Shown here piece after piece: positions 50,729 through 60,715 of a stretch of DNA of 64,000 nucleotides. The notes under the pieces were generated by a model that searched no databases, had not been told where the DNA came from, and saw only the letters and a list, made by a program, of their open reading frames with translations. The stretch is taken from NCBI GenBank assembly GCA_021202925.1, contig JAJQCD010000034.1, positions 54,146 to 118,145 of the forward strand, given 5' to 3'. Made by a program: the position numbers and the translations under genes. Within the stretch, counting starts at the first letter, position 1. Every line of letters starts with the position of its first letter. The stretch comes from Clostridiales bacterium (GTDB lineage: Bacteria; Bacillota; Clostridia; Lachnospirales; Lachnospiraceae).

Positions 50729-51016
50729 TCATTCTTCTTCTGTTCTTTTCCGATTCAGATACTCGTTATATTTTGCGTTGTTGTACTCCAGTTCCTTCTT
50801 CTGCATGATCCGGTCCCGATCGCTGAGGATTGCAAGCATCTCATCCACGATCTCCCCTTCCGGCAATTCGCTGTAGTGAGAGAGATAGTAGATCATTCTC
50901 TGTGCTGTAAAGTCCGTATTCAGGTTCTGTGTGACCAGGTCACAGAAGCGCTCCTGATATCCCCTGTCCAGCATTATTTGATACAGTTCCTTACTGACTT
51001 CCGATTTTGGCTTCAT
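50729..51016 (-). CDS. small protein upstream of recD2
   Basis: A 95-residue, helical, charged protein (MKPKSEVSKELYQIMLDRGY, ILSDRDRIMQKKELEYNNAK). It ends 16 bp before the recD2 start and shares its message. A partial copy of its 3' end is next to the recD2 scrap at 31.2 kb, so the two genes moved together. Family unknown; likely an element-borne accessory gene. Confidence 0.6.
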   Translation of the reverse strand: MKPKSEVSKELYQIMLDRGYQERFCDLVTQNLNTDFTAQRMIYYLSHYSELPEGEIVDEMLAILSDRDRIMQKKELEYNNAKYNEYLNRKRTEEE

Positions 51017-51058
51017 ATCACATAATCACTCCTATATTTTACCAGGTATAGGTTCTTA

Positions 51059-51160
51059 TTTCGCAGTTCCCGATACCGAACGCGGCAAACTCTTCATTCG
51101 TCATACCATGGCCACACTCGTCGCTCGCCAGAAACACGTAAACGTGCTCCTTTCTCGCTT
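51059..51160 (-). pseudogene. C-terminal remnant of an unidentified gene
   Basis: The minus strand encodes VFLASDECGHGMTNEEFAAF, GIGNCEIRTYTW and a stop. The ending looks like a conserved C-terminus, but upstream sequence is unrelated. It sits in the 203-bp gap between mcrC and the small pre-recD2 gene. Confidence 0.3.
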
Positions 51161-51219
51161 GCACTCGTGATATCTTAAAAATAAGTGTCAGCACGGTAAA
51201 GCAATCCAAATATGGCTGG

Positions 51220-52530
51220 TTACAATGCCATTTTAAAGTCCTGCTCATTCGCTTTCATTTTTTCAACGAAACAATCGTAATCACAGACTTCACATGGGAT
51301 TTTGAGACCATGCTTTGTAACACAGATATTTTCCCTTGGCGCTACGTCCTTTTCATAGGTTGAACCCCTATTCAACCATAGCTTTCTATCCTTAGCCTGT
51401 CCTGCTTCTGGATAGAGGTAAAAACCTTCCTGTGCATCGAAGCGAAACATATACGCAAGCACCTGTAGATAATCCCTGTTTCCAATATTATCAATCGGCT
51501 TGTATTTGGCGTCAGCGATGATTCGCCTTTCACTATTCCGGCTGATGAAATCTGGGTAGATCAGGCCAACATTCCCGGCGAAAAGCCGTTGCGCTCCGTG
51601 TCCAGCCTTATTCATCGGATGATAGAACATATCGCCAATCAGAGAGTTCACGTATTCTTCCCATAGCCAGGCACCGTCAAACAAAATTCCATATATGCGT
51701 TTGGTTCCCATGCCAATCTGATGTTTTTGCTGCTGTAATATCAGAATACACAGGTGTTGCAGAGCGCGATATTCTCGATAATAAGCATGGCCGACTACAT
51801 TATGCTTGTTTTCCGTGATTACTTTTGTCCTGTCGTGAGGCTCATAATTCGGGGTGGCATCAATGACAAGTTTTACCTCATCCCTTACTTTCGCAAGGAG
51901 ATAATAGCCGTAGGGTTTTCTTTTGATAAACTCGATTGTATGGCGTATCAATTCCATCAACGGATTATCATAGGAATATTCTCGCTGACTGTATGCCACC
52001 TTTCCTGTAAATGGCGTATTCTTGGTTATGTGTTTTGCAATATCTATGGTACCCTTTACAGCACTGTTATTATAATCATAACGGATATAAGTCTTAAAGA
52101 TTCCTTTCCGCATTGCTATTCTGAGATAATAGGGAAACAAAAATAGCAATAGGTTGAACAGTCGGCTATCCTGATCTGCATCTGTTTCCAGATCAACGAT
52201 ATTCGGAAAATCCATCACCCGTTCCAACAGATATTGAAAGAAGAAATCATTTCCATCTTTCGCAAACCGGGATTCGATCACAAGTCTTTCATTACCACAG
52301 CCCAGAAAGCCCATGACATTTCCTGACCGGTAGGAATCGTTAAAGCTCTGAAGAATAAGCTGGTCTTTTGTAATATCCTCCGCATCATCAATGACCTCAG
52401 GAAATACAAAGATTCCCTCACGTTCGAGCTGTTCAAGTGTCTTATCCGCGATTTTAGTGGTCAGGTTTGGTATTTCAGAAAAACTCTCTTTCCGTGTCTG
52501 CGAATTGTCCTTAATCCTGAATTGCTTCAT
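51220..52530 (-). CDS. mcrC: McrC-like subunit of a modified-DNA restriction system
   Basis: The ATG at 52530 (MKQFRIKDNSQTRKESF) overlaps the mcrB end by about 20 bp; a second ATG two codons upstream is possible. The 436-residue product has the McrC N-terminal adaptor (NDSYRSGNVMGFLGCGNERLVIESRF) and a C-terminal PD-(D/E)XK nuclease core LIYPDFI...RIIADAKYKPI (D and DAK ligands). McrC docks on the McrB hexamer, stimulates GTP hydrolysis and cuts DNA. It is last in the restriction run. Confidence 0.88.
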   Translation of the reverse strand: MKQFRIKDNSQTRKESFSEIPNLTTKIADKTLEQLEREGIFVFPEVIDDAEDITKDQLILQSFNDSYRSGNVMGFLGCGNERLVIESRFAKDGNDFFFQYLLERVMDFPNIVDLETDADQDSRLFNLLLFLFPYYLRIAMRKGIFKTYIRYDYNNSAVKGTIDIAKHITKNTPFTGKVAYSQREYSYDNPLMELIRHTIEFIKRKPYGYYLLAKVRDEVKLVIDATPNYEPHDRTKVITENKHNVVGHAYYREYRALQHLCILILQQQKHQIGMGTKRIYGILFDGAWLWEEYVNSLIGDMFYHPMNKAGHGAQRLFAGNVGLIYPDFISRNSERRIIADAKYKPIDNIGNRDYLQVLAYMFRFDAQEGFYLYPEAGQAKDRKLWLNRGSTYEKDVAPRENICVTKHGLKIPCEVCDYDCFVEKMKANEQDFKMAL

Positions 52531-54617
52531 TGACATCACCATCATTCGGCTTCTTATAGCCGTATGCCTTTGCAAATTTGTCCATGATGCCTTTTTCGTC
52601 ATACATTCCCTGAATGTAATCCTGCAGGAGCGGCTGGAGATAATCTGTCCATAGTTGATCAAAGTTAAGCGTTTTGAGCTTCAGGAAATATGAAGCGCCA
52701 ATCTGATAGTTTTCATTCAGTTCCGCTACGCCTGCAATTTCTTTGTTCAAAGCACTCATGCGGCGAATTGCTTCCACTTCAAGCTCATCATCGTCAAGGG
52801 AGGCCAGCATTTCAAGATGGTCGTCAGCGCGCAGCTCAATAAAGCGGAACCGGCGGCGCATTGCAAAGTCAAAGCTATCCACCGATCTGTCAATGTCATT
52901 CATGGTTCCAATAATATAGACATTCTCCGGAATGTAAAATTTTTCATCCGGGTTGTCATGAAGATTGGAATATTGTGTAGAGACTTCGCCAGCACGTCCA
53001 CGATAGCCGGGATCAATAGCGAAAAACAGTTCCCCGAAAATCTTGGACATTTCACCGCGGTTGATTTCATCAATGATGAAAATATACTTTTTCAGTTCTA
53101 CGGAGCCGGTTCCGGTCACAGGTTTGCGATGCTTCTTGGCCTGGATAGCACGACAAATAGGTAATTCGTAGGAATATCCCTGTGTACCAAATCTTTTGCC
53201 AAAGAATTCAGTGACCTCCTTGACCTTGGTAAACTTCTTGCCGGACTCAAGCATTTTCTGAATATTGTCTCTGCTGACGGAAAGTCTGTCCACAGTCTCA
53301 TTATCCGGTATGTATACGAAAATATGCTTCTCGTCATATCCTGTGATATAGAAGATGTGCCCATTGACCGTTTTCAAAGCGGTAGAATCGTTGTTACCCA
53401 AATCCAAATCATCCAGATAATCTTCGATCATCTTCTGAGCAGATACTTCCTTTTCGATTTCTTCTTTGGATTTCTTCTTTGGATTTCTGGGAATCTTCAT
53501 AGTTTTTCCTGGCACGGGCAACAAATTTCTTGAACACACCGTCCTGTAGCTCAAATCCCATAGACCCGTCTTCATTTACTCTTGGACGCAAGCCCTCCAC
53601 AAAATCTGTATAATCGTAGCTTGGATGGAATTGTACAAATTCCACTTGCTTGCGCTGTTCATCCGTCAACATTGTATAATCATCAAAATAGCCGTTGCTG
53701 ATAATGTCCGTGGCGATCTCCTTCGCAAGATATGATTTACCGGTTCCCGGAGCACCACGGAAAATAATGTTTTTTGATTCTATCAGAACAGAGGAGTACG
53801 GGTTCCTGTATCCCTTGAATTGCTGGACAAGTTCCTCCTGAACGGTAGCCTCTGATTCTGCTTCGGATTCCTTTTCATCTTTTTCCCGGTAGGTCAAAAT
53901 GAATTGGTCACCGGCATCCCCGAAGCGCCTCAAGCATTCCTGGACGAAAATAACAGTTGAAAAAATATTCCAGCAATAAATGACAAACTGTCTGCCGTTA
54001 TCGTAGCCGTATGTCAAATACTCTAAGGTGTTTCGATGTTTTTTGTACTCATCCACACTTGCATAGATACCGCAAATCATTTCACTCTCCGGATTATATT
54101 TGCAGACCGGAAAGCCCTCTTTTTCTTCAATGGATAATGCTGAAATTTGCTTTTCAAATATCTGGCAGGCAATTCTGGGCATCGTCTGATTGGAGTTCCT
54201 TCTTTCGCCCTTGCTGTAAGAACGCTTGACAACTTCCCCATTCGCTCTTTTGAAATAAGCATCAAGAGGCTTGTAACCATCACCAAGAGACAGGTTATCC
54301 ATCGTAAAGCGTTCATCTGTGGATGTAACTGCTTCAGCGGTGATCGTCAATTCGTATTTTTCCTGTTTTATCTGAATATCAAACCCCTGCCCCTGAAGGT
54401 ATGTCTTGGCCTCCACAGCATTAAATCCTTCTACAGAAATATCCGTGCCATTTGCAATGTGATCGGCCACAGCGATAACATATTTCGGGGGATATTTTTT
54501 CCCTTCCTCTGACACAAGTTCGTATTTTGTACTCTGATTATGGAACGGAACGCCATTCTCATCAATATACTTTAAGGCATCCAGGACATCCTGTTTCTTG
54601 ATTTTAGGTATAGCCAT
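52511..54617 (-). pseudogene. mcrB: McrB-like GTPase gene interrupted by a 13-bp tandem duplication
   Basis: The start at 54617 follows GAGGTGACAAAT. The N-terminal 250 residues form a DNA-binding part unlike E. coli McrB. The AAA+ core follows: Walker A FRGAPGTGKSYL, HPSYDYTDFVEGLRP, then a linker NYEDSQKSKEE. There the frame is lost: CTTCTTTGGATTT (plus strand) is present twice, at 53461-53473 and 53474-53486. Removing one copy gives a continuous 707-residue protein (EDSQKSKEEIEKEVSAQKMI) that includes FIIDEINRGEMSKIFGELFF, GTMNDIDRSVDSFDFAMRRR and the C-terminal helices. The stretch downstream is otherwise intact, so the event is recent. Confidence 0.92.
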
Positions 54618-54660
54618 ATTTGTCACCTCAGTTATTTTCCTCGCCATATGCCGTTTGGCG

Positions 54661-55983
54661 TTATTCTAGTGTTCGCTTCAACAGTTCCTCCGCACTTTCA
54701 TCCTCTGGATTATTCGTTCCCAATTCACCTCGGAAGGCTTTGGCCAGAATTGATTTCTTCATGCTGTCTATAGCGTCAAGAGTGGCTTCAACTTTGGCTT
54801 TCGCCTCTGCTTCTTTAGCAAAAAAGTCGTCAAGGATACGAACGATTTCGGCCTGTTCAGCCATAGAAGGGAGTTTAACCGAAACATCTCTTATAGCTTG
54901 AATAGATATGCTTTCCTGCGCTGTCGCTTTCTTTTTCTTGGTTAATTCCGCATATCCAAAATCGCTACGAAGGTAATACAACAGATATTCTTCGGTTGTA
55001 TCTGAATTAACCTCTATTTTTCCAACATTAGAGCCTAAGTGTGCTTCAAACGAACCATCAAATATAGCTATATTGCCAATCGTTCCAACATATGGCGTAA
55101 GAAGGCATTTCCTAGAAAGCTTGCTACGCTCTAATCCATCAGAGACTGATTTCGGTATAAAACTCTCAAATTCGAGGACCAATTTCCCTTTCTGAACATT
55201 TTTACCCTTGAATAGAGGAATTCCGTTTTTCGTTAAGTTTGGCGCAATAGTATCTGTGTATTCAAACCCAGCAAGTTTCGTAACAAAACAGAAATCTCCA
55301 ATATTCTTGTTGTTCCAATCTTTGAATTCATCGTACATCCTTCTCCATGATACAGTCAATTCGCCCGAGAAAGCTTTATGAAGCATTGCCGCTTGTCTTT
55401 CCTCAAAACTTTCCAGCGCCTCCTGCACCTTTTCTTTAGTCTCATCCAGCTTGGCAAATAAGCTTTCAATGCGGGCGACAATACGTTGCTGTTCAAAAAA
55501 AGGCGCAAGTGGAATGGGAATTCTATTCATATTTGCCTGAGTTAACTTCAATCGGGTTGTTCCATTTACATAACCCTTGTAATCAAAACAATTCAAATAA
55601 TGAACTAAATACAAATTGCCAGTGTTTCCATAATATGAACGCAAGATATGAGCATGATTATTTACCCACGCCTTTCCTTCGATCAAGTACGCTTTGTCTT
55701 TAAGCATATCAAGAAACGGCGCTCCATCCTCACCCAAAAGAACAAGTTGCTCTTCTGTAAGATAATCATTTATCCAACCGACTTGACCTGTTGCACCATA
55801 GTAAGGCACGTCTCCTAAAAGATTCGCCCTTTCAGTTGCATTTATCGGTTTCCTAAAAGAGTCGCAACATTCTGCAAATCCGTTCGTCAAATATACCCAG
55901 CACCAATTCTCCGGCACCTGATATGGCTGTTCCTCCACTGGCACAAACGGAGATGCTTTTTCAGCCTTTTTCTTTGCCATCAT
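54661..55983 (-). CDS. hsdS: type I restriction specificity subunit HsdS
   Basis: A 440-residue protein with two target recognition domains (about 20-165 and 235-375), each followed by a conserved helical spacer: EQQRIVARIESLFAKLDETKEKVQEAL near 185 and EQAEIVRILDDFFAKEAEAKAKVEATL near 390. The TRDs fix the two halves of the bipartite target, which cannot be read from sequence. Its start overlaps the hsdM stop (ATGA). Confidence 0.92.
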   Translation of the reverse strand: MMAKKKAEKASPFVPVEEQPYQVPENWCWVYLTNGFAECCDSFRKPINATERANLLGDVPYYGATGQVGWINDYLTEEQLVLLGEDGAPFLDMLKDKAYLIEGKAWVNNHAHILRSYYGNTGNLYLVHYLNCFDYKGYVNGTTRLKLTQANMNRIPIPLAPFFEQQRIVARIESLFAKLDETKEKVQEALESFEERQAAMLHKAFSGELTVSWRRMYDEFKDWNNKNIGDFCFVTKLAGFEYTDTIAPNLTKNGIPLFKGKNVQKGKLVLEFESFIPKSVSDGLERSKLSRKCLLTPYVGTIGNIAIFDGSFEAHLGSNVGKIEVNSDTTEEYLLYYLRSDFGYAELTKKKKATAQESISIQAIRDVSVKLPSMAEQAEIVRILDDFFAKEAEAKAKVEATLDAIDSMKKSILAKAFRGELGTNNPEDESAEELLKRTLE

Positions 55984-57401
55984 TCCCCCTCCGTTTCCAA
56001 AGACTTCAACTCATTCACAACACCCTTTAGTAAATCCATCGCTTCCTCCAGATTGGCGATACATTCCTCTGCACTTTCAATCGGATCAGGAAGTTCGTTA
56101 TAGTCTACCAGAGAATCATCGCGGATAAGACCGAGGTCTAAGCTATTGCCCTTTGCTGCAATTTCCTCTCTTATGAACCTGCTCCATCTCTCGTCCGTCA
56201 CAGCGCCGCGGTCTTCCGCGGTATAGGCAGCTTCAAATCCGACAAAATGTTCTTTCTTGAGAGGATTGGTCTTGCCGAATGACGGCATATTAGTTCTCAG
56301 GTCATAGAACCAGACTTCGCTGGTATTCCTCTTATCTGTTTTGCCACGGGTAAAGAACAGGACATTCGTTTTAACACCCTGTGCATAGAAAATGCCGGTA
56401 GGCAGGTGCAGAATCGTATGCAGATTACATTTATCCATTAAGTCGCAGCGAATCTTTTCACCGTCGCCGTCTTGGAACAGGACGTTATCCGGCAAGACTA
56501 CAGCAGCACGGGCTTTACCGTCAGCTTTCAGGCTGCGATAAATGTGCTGGAGAAAGTTCAACTGCTTGTTGCTGGTCGGGAAAGTGAAATCGTCACGGGT
56601 TGCGCGTTCACCGCCTTTCTTTGTGCCGAAGGGAGGATTCGTCAACACCAGATCATAGCCCTTCATGGACTTGCCCACATTGGAGAGCGTGTCTCCCAGA
56701 ATGATTTCTCCGTCAATGTCGTGGAGCATAGCATTCATCAAGGCCAAGCGGTGGGTGTCGTGAACCAATTCGCAACCGGTGAAGGCTTCTTCCCGCTCGA
56801 ATTTGGCCGTATCTGCGTCCAGTGTGAAAAAGTCATCGCTGTTATCACGGACATATTGACTTGCAGCGATCATAAACCCGAAAGTTCCGCAGGCTGGATC
56901 ATTGCAGCGTTCCCCAGGCTGCGGCTTCATCATGCGTACCATGACATCAATCAGAACACGAGGGGTAAAATACTGGCCCGCACCAGATTTTTTCTCATTC
57001 GCATTCTTCTCCAGCAGTCCTTCATAGAGGTTTCCCAGCCCTTCTTCACGGGCAGAGAACCAATCAAGGCCGTCGATGGTAGTAATGATTTTTTCCAGGT
57101 TCTTAGGCTCGTCGATATTGGTAGCAGACCCCTGATAGATTTCCCGAACACGCCCGGTGCAGTTTTCTCCCAAATAGGTAAGCAGTTCCTTATAAAATTT
57201 CTTTAATTCCACGCCGCTTTTTGCAGTGAGCTTGTCCCAGCGATAGTCTTCCGGAATCTGAATTTCCGCACCAGTTTCTTTTGCCATTTTCAGGAACAGG
57301 ATATATGTCAATTCCGTAACATACTGATGGTATGTAATGCCGTCATCTCTAAGTACGTTACAGAGATTCCAGAGCTTCGATACGATTTCCTGTGTTGTCA
57401 T
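55980..57401 (-). CDS. hsdM: type I methyltransferase subunit HsdM
   Basis: A 473-residue N6-adenine methyltransferase. SAM motif I is DPACGTFGFMIAASQYV and catalytic motif IV is LTNPPFGTKKG. The N-terminal helical domain (LWNLCNVLRDDGITYHQYVTELTYILFLKM) is typical. It works with HsdS for modification and with HsdR for restriction. ATGA overlaps on both sides show tight translational coupling. Confidence 0.93.
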   Translation of the reverse strand: MTTQEIVSKLWNLCNVLRDDGITYHQYVTELTYILFLKMAKETGAEIQIPEDYRWDKLTAKSGVELKKFYKELLTYLGENCTGRVREIYQGSATNIDEPKNLEKIITTIDGLDWFSAREEGLGNLYEGLLEKNANEKKSGAGQYFTPRVLIDVMVRMMKPQPGERCNDPACGTFGFMIAASQYVRDNSDDFFTLDADTAKFEREEAFTGCELVHDTHRLALMNAMLHDIDGEIILGDTLSNVGKSMKGYDLVLTNPPFGTKKGGERATRDDFTFPTSNKQLNFLQHIYRSLKADGKARAAVVLPDNVLFQDGDGEKIRCDLMDKCNLHTILHLPTGIFYAQGVKTNVLFFTRGKTDKRNTSEVWFYDLRTNMPSFGKTNPLKKEHFVGFEAAYTAEDRGAVTDERWSRFIREEIAAKGNSLDLGLIRDDSLVDYNELPDPIESAEECIANLEEAMDLLKGVVNELKSLETEGE

Positions 57402-60400
57402 GCTACTTGTCCTCCATCATCGTAAAGGTATTCGTTTAATTCGAGTACGATATTTTCCAGCTGATTTCCGAAAACCTTGTTTATCTTCGTAAATCCTCCC
57501 TGTGCCTTAAACCGGCTATCCTCATCAAACACCTGCACATTCAGCACGGATTCATTCATAAGATAATCTTCCATGCGGCGTATCCAGTTCAATTCCTGCC
57601 TGGAAAAATTGTGTGCCTTACGGAGCTTGTCTACAGCCCGTCTTATTCTTGCTTCATGGCTGATCAGAACTGAGCCGATTGCGTATCGTCTTATCAAGCT
57701 GATAATGTCTGCCGCCATTTCTTCGTTTGTCAGTTGCGAAATGGCCGTATTCAGCTGCTGCGTTGTATAACCTTCGCGGTCAAGCGTCAGCATCAGTGAC
57801 TTTAAGGCATCACGAGTCAGGTCACGCGGCCTTGTACATATGATATTCAGCGCGGCAATCTCGTTAAGATTGCTCTTGACATATGCTGAAAATTCGTCCA
57901 GATAATCTTCCGGCCTCACCTCGGAATTGCCATAGCCGCGCGTATGTGAAATCAGTTCATCTTCCTTGTCAGAGATAACAACCGGATTTCTACCGCCAGA
58001 AGAAGAATTCTGCAACATTTCAAACATATCATAGTAAGCAAGCAAACGATTTCTGGCATCGCCGGGAGTTCGAGTTTCAATGTCTACAATAAACTGGTCA
58101 GGGTTCATTCCGCCGGACATATCAACAAAATGATCGGTTGTCTTTTTATCCATGCGCCGTTTCTTACGCTGCAGCTTGGCAATAATCTGGTTGATCTGAT
58201 TTTTAACCTGCTCATCGTTCTCCATTTCGCCCAGTCCATCAAGCAGTTGCGTAAAGGTAGTGGTGGGGCTTGTAACGACGGGCTTCATCGTATTCACTGC
58301 CTCCAGAGAATCGTAAACGCCTACTGGATCATAAATCTCAAAATGCGTCTTATGGATTTCCGGACAAAGCCTCGTGGCGCGCCCCATCATTTGCTCAAAC
58401 AGGATACGGGATTTCACGCGGCGCATAAAAACCAGCGTCGTAATCGAAGGCACGTCAATGCCTGTGGTCAGCAAATCTACCGTAACCACAACAGAAGGAT
58501 AATCCTCATTCTTAAAACGCTTAATGGCTTCCTTAATCTTTTTCTTATTGCCACCTGCGACACTGCCGGTTATTTTCATAATGGCGCTGTTATCAACACC
58601 ATACTCAGAGTAAATATCTTTCAGTATCGAAACGATCAAATCAGCGTGATCGTCATTGACTGCATAAATAAGGGCTTTTCCGGTTTCTTTTGGACTTTCA
58701 GGGTCAATATTGCGGGCAATCTCCTTAAGAACAGCCCGGTTGAATGGCTCTGTGATCACCTGTCGATTGAAATTCTCCACATCAAAGTCAAGCTCATCAT
58801 TCAAAAGCTCACTGTTTGTGATTTCTCCCGTAACCGGATCGTAAATGGTTACAGTGTCCCCAGAACGATAATGAATACCTTCCGTACTGAGTTTTGTTTT
58901 CAGCGAGTGTGGAGCATCGTGATCCACCAGATAGCCTTCGATGACAGCTTCGCGGTAGGTGTATTTGAACACCGGTTGTCCGAATATTTTCGTAGTCTGT
59001 AATGCCGGAGTTGCGGTAAGAGCGACTTTCACTGCATTGAAGTATTCGATGACACTGCGGTACTTGCTTTGATAGTCGCGCTGGTCACGGTAGAAGATTT
59101 CCTCATCACTCATTTCCTTATCGAGAATGTATCCCCTGTGCGCCTCATCAACGATAACCAAATCATAGTCTGATACAGCAGGCATTGTTTCTCCATCGTT
59201 GTAGAGGATACGTTTAATCATGCCCTGAACAGTTGATACATGAATTCGCGTCTCCTTATCGATGGATTTGTCCTCCAGCCCCTTGATGGTATAAATGTCA
59301 TCCAGGGTCAAAAGGTCTTCCATTTTTACTTCTTTAAACACGTCCAGAGCCTGGTCACCGAGGGCATTTCTGTCTACAAGGAAAAGCGCCCTGCGGAAAC
59401 GGCCAGTTTTCAAAAAACGGTAAATCATGCCGAGGATTGTTCTGGTCTTGCCCGTACCTGTAGCCATTGCCAGAAGGACAGTCTTCTGGCCGTCTACAAT
59501 GGCTTTTTCAGCAGCTTTTATGGCATTCAGCTGGTAAGGGCGCAGATTTAATCCGTCCTTGTCTGTTAACATGTCATACGGCATGGCGGAGAGGTCCTTG
59601 TTCTTGCTTTCGATATCGGCAGCCAGCAATTCTTCGATGCCGTCCGGGCTCATCCATCCGCGCAGCGCACGGGATGTGTTGTCAGGTTTTCTCCAATCAT
59701 GGAACCATATTCCTGATTTCTGATGGTATTGCTCCAGATACGGCCTGCCGTTTGTCGCAAACGTAAACGGCACCTTAAACTCGCCCCATGTGCCGACGAG
59801 ATATTGAGAGTCCTCATCTCGAATATATCTGGAGTAGTCCTTGCACTGATAATCAATAACAGAAGAAACGTCTGTATCGTATTTCTTTGCTTCGACCGTA
59901 GCCACAAGCCGGAGACCAATAAAAAGCGCATAGTCAGCGTACCCTTTTGTCGCGACGGTCGAATCGGTCGGATATTCGGCGATCGCCAGATTACGCCCTT
60001 TTGTGGGGCGCGTTCCCTTTGAATAGCGTATATGTTCCGTATCTGCCTCCCAACCGACCATACGGAGCTGTTCGTCAATAAGAAAGCGTGTCTCGGCTTC
60101 TGTTTTGGGCCTTTGCGTGGCAGCCTTTCCAGCCTGTTTTTTGCGCTCAGAGTATGAAACGGTGGGAGCCGCGGCAGCCGTTGTCTGCGCTTCTTCTGTA
60201 AGTTTTTCTTCCTTAGCTTTTTCCTGTTCTTTATCCGATGGCTGTGCTTCAGGCAATTCTTCTGGCATAACAAATTCCTGGTGCTGGTAATCCCAGTCAC
60301 CGTAAGTCTGCATGAACCACTCACATAAGCTGTGTGCCATCTGAAGAAAAGATTTACCCTCTGCTACAGAAGAATAGTTTTCATGCACTGCCTTGTTGCG

Positions 60401-60667
60401 AATCTTTCGTAAACCGTGCAGAATAGTCGCCAGATCACTGGTAAGTAACCCTTCTCTTAAAAGGGTATTGATCCTTGTTGCAGCGGTATTATCATAAGGC
60501 AAAGGTATCCTGTCATAGGTGAACATCAGATTTACAATCGTTTCTCCAATCATTCCTAGTTTCATCAGGCATGAATTGGAGTCGCTATAACAGTATTTTT
60601 CCGCAAGCTCTCCGAAATTTCCCAACACGGGGAAGCGTTCATTTAGAAATTCAAAATTCGATTGCAT
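57398..60667 (-). CDS. hsdR: type I restriction endonuclease subunit HsdR
   Basis: A 1089-residue motor-nuclease. An N-terminal DUF4145 domain (1-135; ETIVNLMFTYDRIPLPYDN, RKIRNKAVHENY) precedes a linker. The HSDR_N nuclease core follows (RNLAIAEYPTD, RLVATVEAKKYD: D..ExK). The SF2 translocase has Walker A LLAMATGTGKTRT, VIVDEAHRG and FMRRVKSRILFEQMMGRATR. It translocates DNA and cuts at a distance when the target is unmethylated. The frame is intact, so the type I system appears functional. Confidence 0.93.
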   Translation of the reverse strand: MQSNFEFLNERFPVLGNFGELAEKYCYSDSNSCLMKLGMIGETIVNLMFTYDRIPLPYDNTAATRINTLLREGLLTSDLATILHGLRKIRNKAVHENYSSVAEGKSFLQMAHSLCEWFMQTYGDWDYQHQEFVMPEELPEAQPSDKEQEKAKEEKLTEEAQTTAAAAPTVSYSERKKQAGKAATQRPKTEAETRFLIDEQLRMVGWEADTEHIRYSKGTRPTKGRNLAIAEYPTDSTVATKGYADYALFIGLRLVATVEAKKYDTDVSSVIDYQCKDYSRYIRDEDSQYLVGTWGEFKVPFTFATNGRPYLEQYHQKSGIWFHDWRKPDNTSRALRGWMSPDGIEELLAADIESKNKDLSAMPYDMLTDKDGLNLRPYQLNAIKAAEKAIVDGQKTVLLAMATGTGKTRTILGMIYRFLKTGRFRRALFLVDRNALGDQALDVFKEVKMEDLLTLDDIYTIKGLEDKSIDKETRIHVSTVQGMIKRILYNDGETMPAVSDYDLVIVDEAHRGYILDKEMSDEEIFYRDQRDYQSKYRSVIEYFNAVKVALTATPALQTTKIFGQPVFKYTYREAVIEGYLVDHDAPHSLKTKLSTEGIHYRSGDTVTIYDPVTGEITNSELLNDELDFDVENFNRQVITEPFNRAVLKEIARNIDPESPKETGKALIYAVNDDHADLIVSILKDIYSEYGVDNSAIMKITGSVAGGNKKKIKEAIKRFKNEDYPSVVVTVDLLTTGIDVPSITTLVFMRRVKSRILFEQMMGRATRLCPEIHKTHFEIYDPVGVYDSLEAVNTMKPVVTSPTTTFTQLLDGLGEMENDEQVKNQINQIIAKLQRKKRRMDKKTTDHFVDMSGGMNPDQFIVDIETRTPGDARNRLLAYYDMFEMLQNSSSGGRNPVVISDKEDELISHTRGYGNSEVRPEDYLDEFSAYVKSNLNEIAALNIICTRPRDLTRDALKSLMLTLDREGYTTQQLNTAISQLTNEEMAADIISLIRRYAIGSVLISHEARIRRAVDKLRKAHNFSRQELNWIRRMEDYLMNESVLNVQVFDEDSRFKAQGGFTKINKVFGNQLENIVLELNEYLYDDGGQVA

Positions 60668-60715
60668 TGCTTTTCACCTTTCTGATGCTCACATCTACGA
60701 TTAAAAACTTATCGC

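Noticed and set aside
55980-57401. HsdM motif I reading TFGF as a disabling mutation
   Set aside because: The motif DPACGTFGFM keeps the key acidic and glycine positions, and I recall the same variant in other HsdM proteins, so I do not treat it as a defect.
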